Position numbers and translations under genes: made by a program. A DNA stretch of 6,812 nucleotides from Nanobdellota archaeon (GTDB lineage: Archaea > Nanobdellota > Nanobdellia > Woesearchaeales > GW2011-AR9). The stretch spans positions 1 through 6,812 of the forward strand of contig JAUYQE010000020.1 in the NCBI GenBank assembly GCA_030695605.1, in the 5' to 3' direction. Positions 4,920 to 6,812 of this stretch are shown here, piece by piece; the stretch's first letter is position 1, and each line of letters starts with the position of its first letter. The notes beneath the pieces are model-generated. The model made no database searches. It saw nothing but the letters and a program-made list of their open reading frames with translations, and was not told the DNA's origin.

Positions 4920-5810
4920 TCATCGCACCAGCCGCAGTTCCTGCTCTTCTTTTATCTCATACGTATACCGGAACTGCAGCGTGACGGTCGTCTCGTAGGA
5001 AGGCTCGCCCCGCAGCGTGCGATGGCAGAGCACCACTGCTTCCTGATCTTCCGGCGTCAGGCGAAAGCGCAATTGCCCTTCTTCTTCACCTTTAAAAGAG
5101 CAAGACAGTTCCTGCCCGCCTAATTGCGCAGCGAGAAGAGTAACGTCGTTAATGGTGCCTTGGCCCCGATTTTCAATGGTAAAGCGGAACTCCACATCGC
5201 CGCTGCCCGGCGAAACAATCTCTTCCATTCGGGTAACAGCCAGCGGCGCTCCCTGTCCCGAGTACGTTTTTTCTGCTTCCAGCTGGCAGCCGCCGGTATA
5301 GATGCCGTACGCATCCGCGTTCAGGCAAATGGTATCCGTAAAATCCACAGTTGAGGTGTACGCCGCTTTCAGGAAATACGTGCCCGCATATTCTTCCGCG
5401 TTCAGGAATAACTCGCCGGCTCGGCCATCGAATTGCAGGAAGGCTTTCTCTCCCGACGGATTGGTAAGGCTTCTTCCCTGCAACGAGAATATCTGGCTCA
5501 AAGGATACACATCAAAATATTTTTCATCCAGGCCGATGAGGCGTAGCTCGCCCTCCTGCACATCGTAGGCAGCTTTATTGTCGACCGTAACAACTATTTG
5601 AAAATCAGTGTTCGGATAAAGCTGCTCCGGCGGCGCATTTTCCAGCAGCGAGAGTTCCACTTCCGCCACGCCCTGCTTAAAATTGTACTCGATTTGCCGT
5701 TCTCCGGAACGGCCTTGGCAGCTAACAACGAAGAGCAAGAGCACCAAAAGAAAAAGAGCCCGAAGAAAGAACGGCCCGGTCTGGCATCTGTTCACGGCTT
5801 TCTGCCTCAT
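4920..5810 (-). CDS. Putative exported lipoprotein of unknown function, 296 aa
   Basis: The N-terminus has a basic stretch, a hydrophobic segment (FFLRALFLLVLLLFVVSC, 14-31) and then a polar region. V-V-S-C31 looks like a lipobox, which would place the protein on the outer face of the membrane tethered by lipid. An uncleaved anchor is the alternative. The rest is beta-rich with no helices of note. It includes a DNKAAYDV strand turn near 77-84 and an ENRGQGTINDV turn near 213-223, the kind of N-x-G turn seen in CARDB or COG1361-like domains. Cysteines at 162/175 and 237/262 could form disulfides outside the cell. The ATG lies in an ATGA overlap with the upstream gene and has a perfect SD. The C-terminal half is similar to that of the upstream protein. 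I do not recognise a named family. Confidence 0.8.
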   Translation of the reverse strand: MRQKAVNRCQTGPFFLRALFLLVLLLFVVSCQGRSGERQIEYNFKQGVAEVELSLLENAPPEQLYPNTDFQIVVTVDNKAAYDVQEGELRLIGLDEKYFDVYPLSQIFSLQGRSLTNPSGEKAFLQFDGRAGELFLNAEEYAGTYFLKAAYTSTVDFTDTICLNADAYGIYTGGCQLEAEKTYSGQGAPLAVTRMEEIVSPGSGDVEFRFTIENRGQGTINDVTLLAAQLGGQELSCSFKGEEEGQLRFRLTPEDQEAVVLCHRTLRGEPSYETTVTLQFRYTYEIKEEQELRLVR

Positions 5811-6812
5811 GAGATGACCTCCTGTTCGACGGCTATTTTTTCCGTTACCTCGTAATCATAATCGAGCTCTGCGGTAAATTCCCGCAGGTAATACTCCTGC
5901 TCGCCGGGATTTTTCAGCTCAAACGGTACACTGAGGATGGAGCAGAGCGGCAGATGGATATCTCCCCGCAACGCACTTTCCGCAGGAATATCGACGTCAA
6001 AATCTTCCAGGCAGCGGGTATCGTCCACTGCAAAGCCGGGCAGGAAAAGGCTGTACTGATTGATACGCAGGATTTCTCCCCGGCCTTCATTTTTTATGGC
6101 GGCAGCGAGCAATAAGCCGCTCTCTCCTTCAACAATGGGGTTGTCAACCGGATTGCCCAGCGCAAAATGCAGCTGCACGGGATCGTTTGGCGCTTGGGAT
6201 TGCGCCGTGCTGCCGGGGAAATGCGCATCACGTATCTCCTCTCTGAGCATGGCCCGCTCGGTTAAGGCTGCCGGGTCTTCCGGGGGCTCGCCGATGAACG
6301 CGCGGGTGAGCCGGGAAAAAGTTTGCAGGTGAAGAAAGCGTGCCGTGTAGTTGAGCTGGTAACGGCCGTCTAACGGTGCTTCGGGCTCACAGACAATGGT
6401 CTGGGTCTTGCTCGATTCAGCAATGGTAAATTCCGTGGGGCCTACGATTCTTCCCGCAACCACCGCATCGCCACTCGTTTTCTCAAAGCCACAGGACACG
6501 GCGACGGTAATGGCTTGTTGCCGCGGATTTTTAATGACTAAGTCGATCGGATAGCGGATGCGGCTCTGCTCGCTTTCTCTCCGGTACGTTTTGTCGGGGA
6601 AAAAGTCCCCTTTTTCAAAACTGATTTCTAAGGGTTCTTTGATCGTGGGATCCGTAATGCCACTCACCTGGATGCGCTCTCGCTCTCTTTGCGCTCGTTC
6701 TTCTTCGATGCAGGATGCCAGGTATTCATCCGTGGCTTCCCGCTCTTCTGCCTCGGCGCGATCTTCGCAGAGGGAACGAAGTTCCGACTCCACTCTTCGC
6801 TCTTCAACACAC
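5807..6812 (-). CDS. Partial exported-type beta-rich protein of unknown function; 5' end cut by the right edge
   Basis: The frame is open to the right edge with 334 visible residues. A GTG at 6793 could be a start, but codons before it (CVEERR) are open and continue the same Glu/Arg-rich character, so the gene very likely begins outside the window. The visible N-terminal ~40 residues are charged and probably helical (EDRAEAEEREA, EEERAQRERER). Counting from the GTG, a beta-rich domain follows with LVIKNPRQQAI (85-95) and Cys 101/135. A second domain follows with AAIKNEGRGEI (231-241), Cys 261/284 and a final LDYDYEVTEK (310-319). The paired cysteines suggest an extracellular location, with a signal sequence presumably in the missing part. 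The second domain resembles the C-terminal half of the next gene, and the two overlap by ATGA. No family name can be supported. Confidence 0.78.
   Translation of the reverse strand, partial: CVEERRVESELRSLCEDRAEAEEREATDEYLASCIEEERAQRERERIQVSGITDPTIKEPLEISFEKGDFFPDKTYRRESEQSRIRYPIDLVIKNPRQQAITVAVSCGFEKTSGDAVVAGRIVGPTEFTIAESSKTQTIVCEPEAPLDGRYQLNYTARFLHLQTFSRLTRAFIGEPPEDPAALTERAMLREEIRDAHFPGSTAQSQAPNDPVQLHFALGNPVDNPIVEGESGLLLAAAIKNEGRGEILRINQYSLFLPGFAVDDTRCLEDFDVDIPAESALRGDIHLPLCSILSVPFELKNPGEQEYYLREFTAELDYDYEVTEKIAVEQEVIS
5817..5822 (-). promoter_or_regulatory. Strong Shine-Dalgarno site for the lipoprotein gene
   Basis: Minus-strand GGAGGT ends 6 bases before the ATG at 5810 and sits inside the last codons of the upstream gene. 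Combined with the ATGA overlap it fixes the start and implies translational coupling. Confidence 0.8.

Noticed and set aside
5124..5568. Plus-strand open frames opposite the lipoprotein gene
   Set aside because: The minus-strand gene has a signal sequence, a strong SD and coupling to its neighbour. The plus frames have none of these.
6793..6793. GTG at 6793 as the true start of the right-hand gene
   Set aside because: No SD precedes it, the frame remains open to the window edge, and the residues before it continue the same charged pattern. The gene most likely starts outside the window.

Overview
The window looks like chromosomal archaeal DNA. The anchor is a gene for ribosomal protein eS1 (S3Ae), which exists in archaea and eukaryotes but not bacteria. 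TATA-like boxes (TTTAAAAAG, TATATAAA) sit at archaeal distances from starts, and genes are short and closely packed. Lead genes lack Shine-Dalgarno (SD) sequences, while several downstream genes have them. Small genes and many poorly characterised proteins suggest a DPANN-type archaeon (Woesearchaeota or similar), but that placement is inference.

Left block, minus strand (2702 down to 1): eS1, then two calcineurin-like metallophosphoesterases, then a gene that runs off the left edge. Gaps of 24, 1 and 49 bases suggest one operon. eS1 has an unusual acidic tail of about 60 residues. The two phosphoesterases look like members of one family (Icc-related) and may be tandem paralogues.

Middle block, plus strand (2814 to 4524): a C39-like cysteine peptidase relative that has lost its catalytic Cys and His, a stand-alone class II glutamine amidotransferase domain, and a CPWC glutaredoxin with its own TATA box. 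The 111-base gap between eS1 and the C39-like gene is a divergent promoter region.

Between 4525 and 4919 lies an AT-richer stretch that seems empty at first. On the minus strand it holds a small three-helix membrane protein split into two frames. The split falls at a T TTT TTT heptamer in the correct phase for a -1 ribosomal frameshift, and the downstream frame also begins at an ATGA overlap. A one-base homopolymer error or a genuine lesion is the main alternative.

Right block, minus strand (6812 down to 4920): two exported, beta-rich proteins of unknown function, joined by an ATGA overlap with a perfect GGAGGT SD. Their C-terminal halves look paralogous. The second has a lipobox-like signal sequence. 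The first is cut by the right edge. No RNA genes, CRISPR arrays or insertion sequences were seen.
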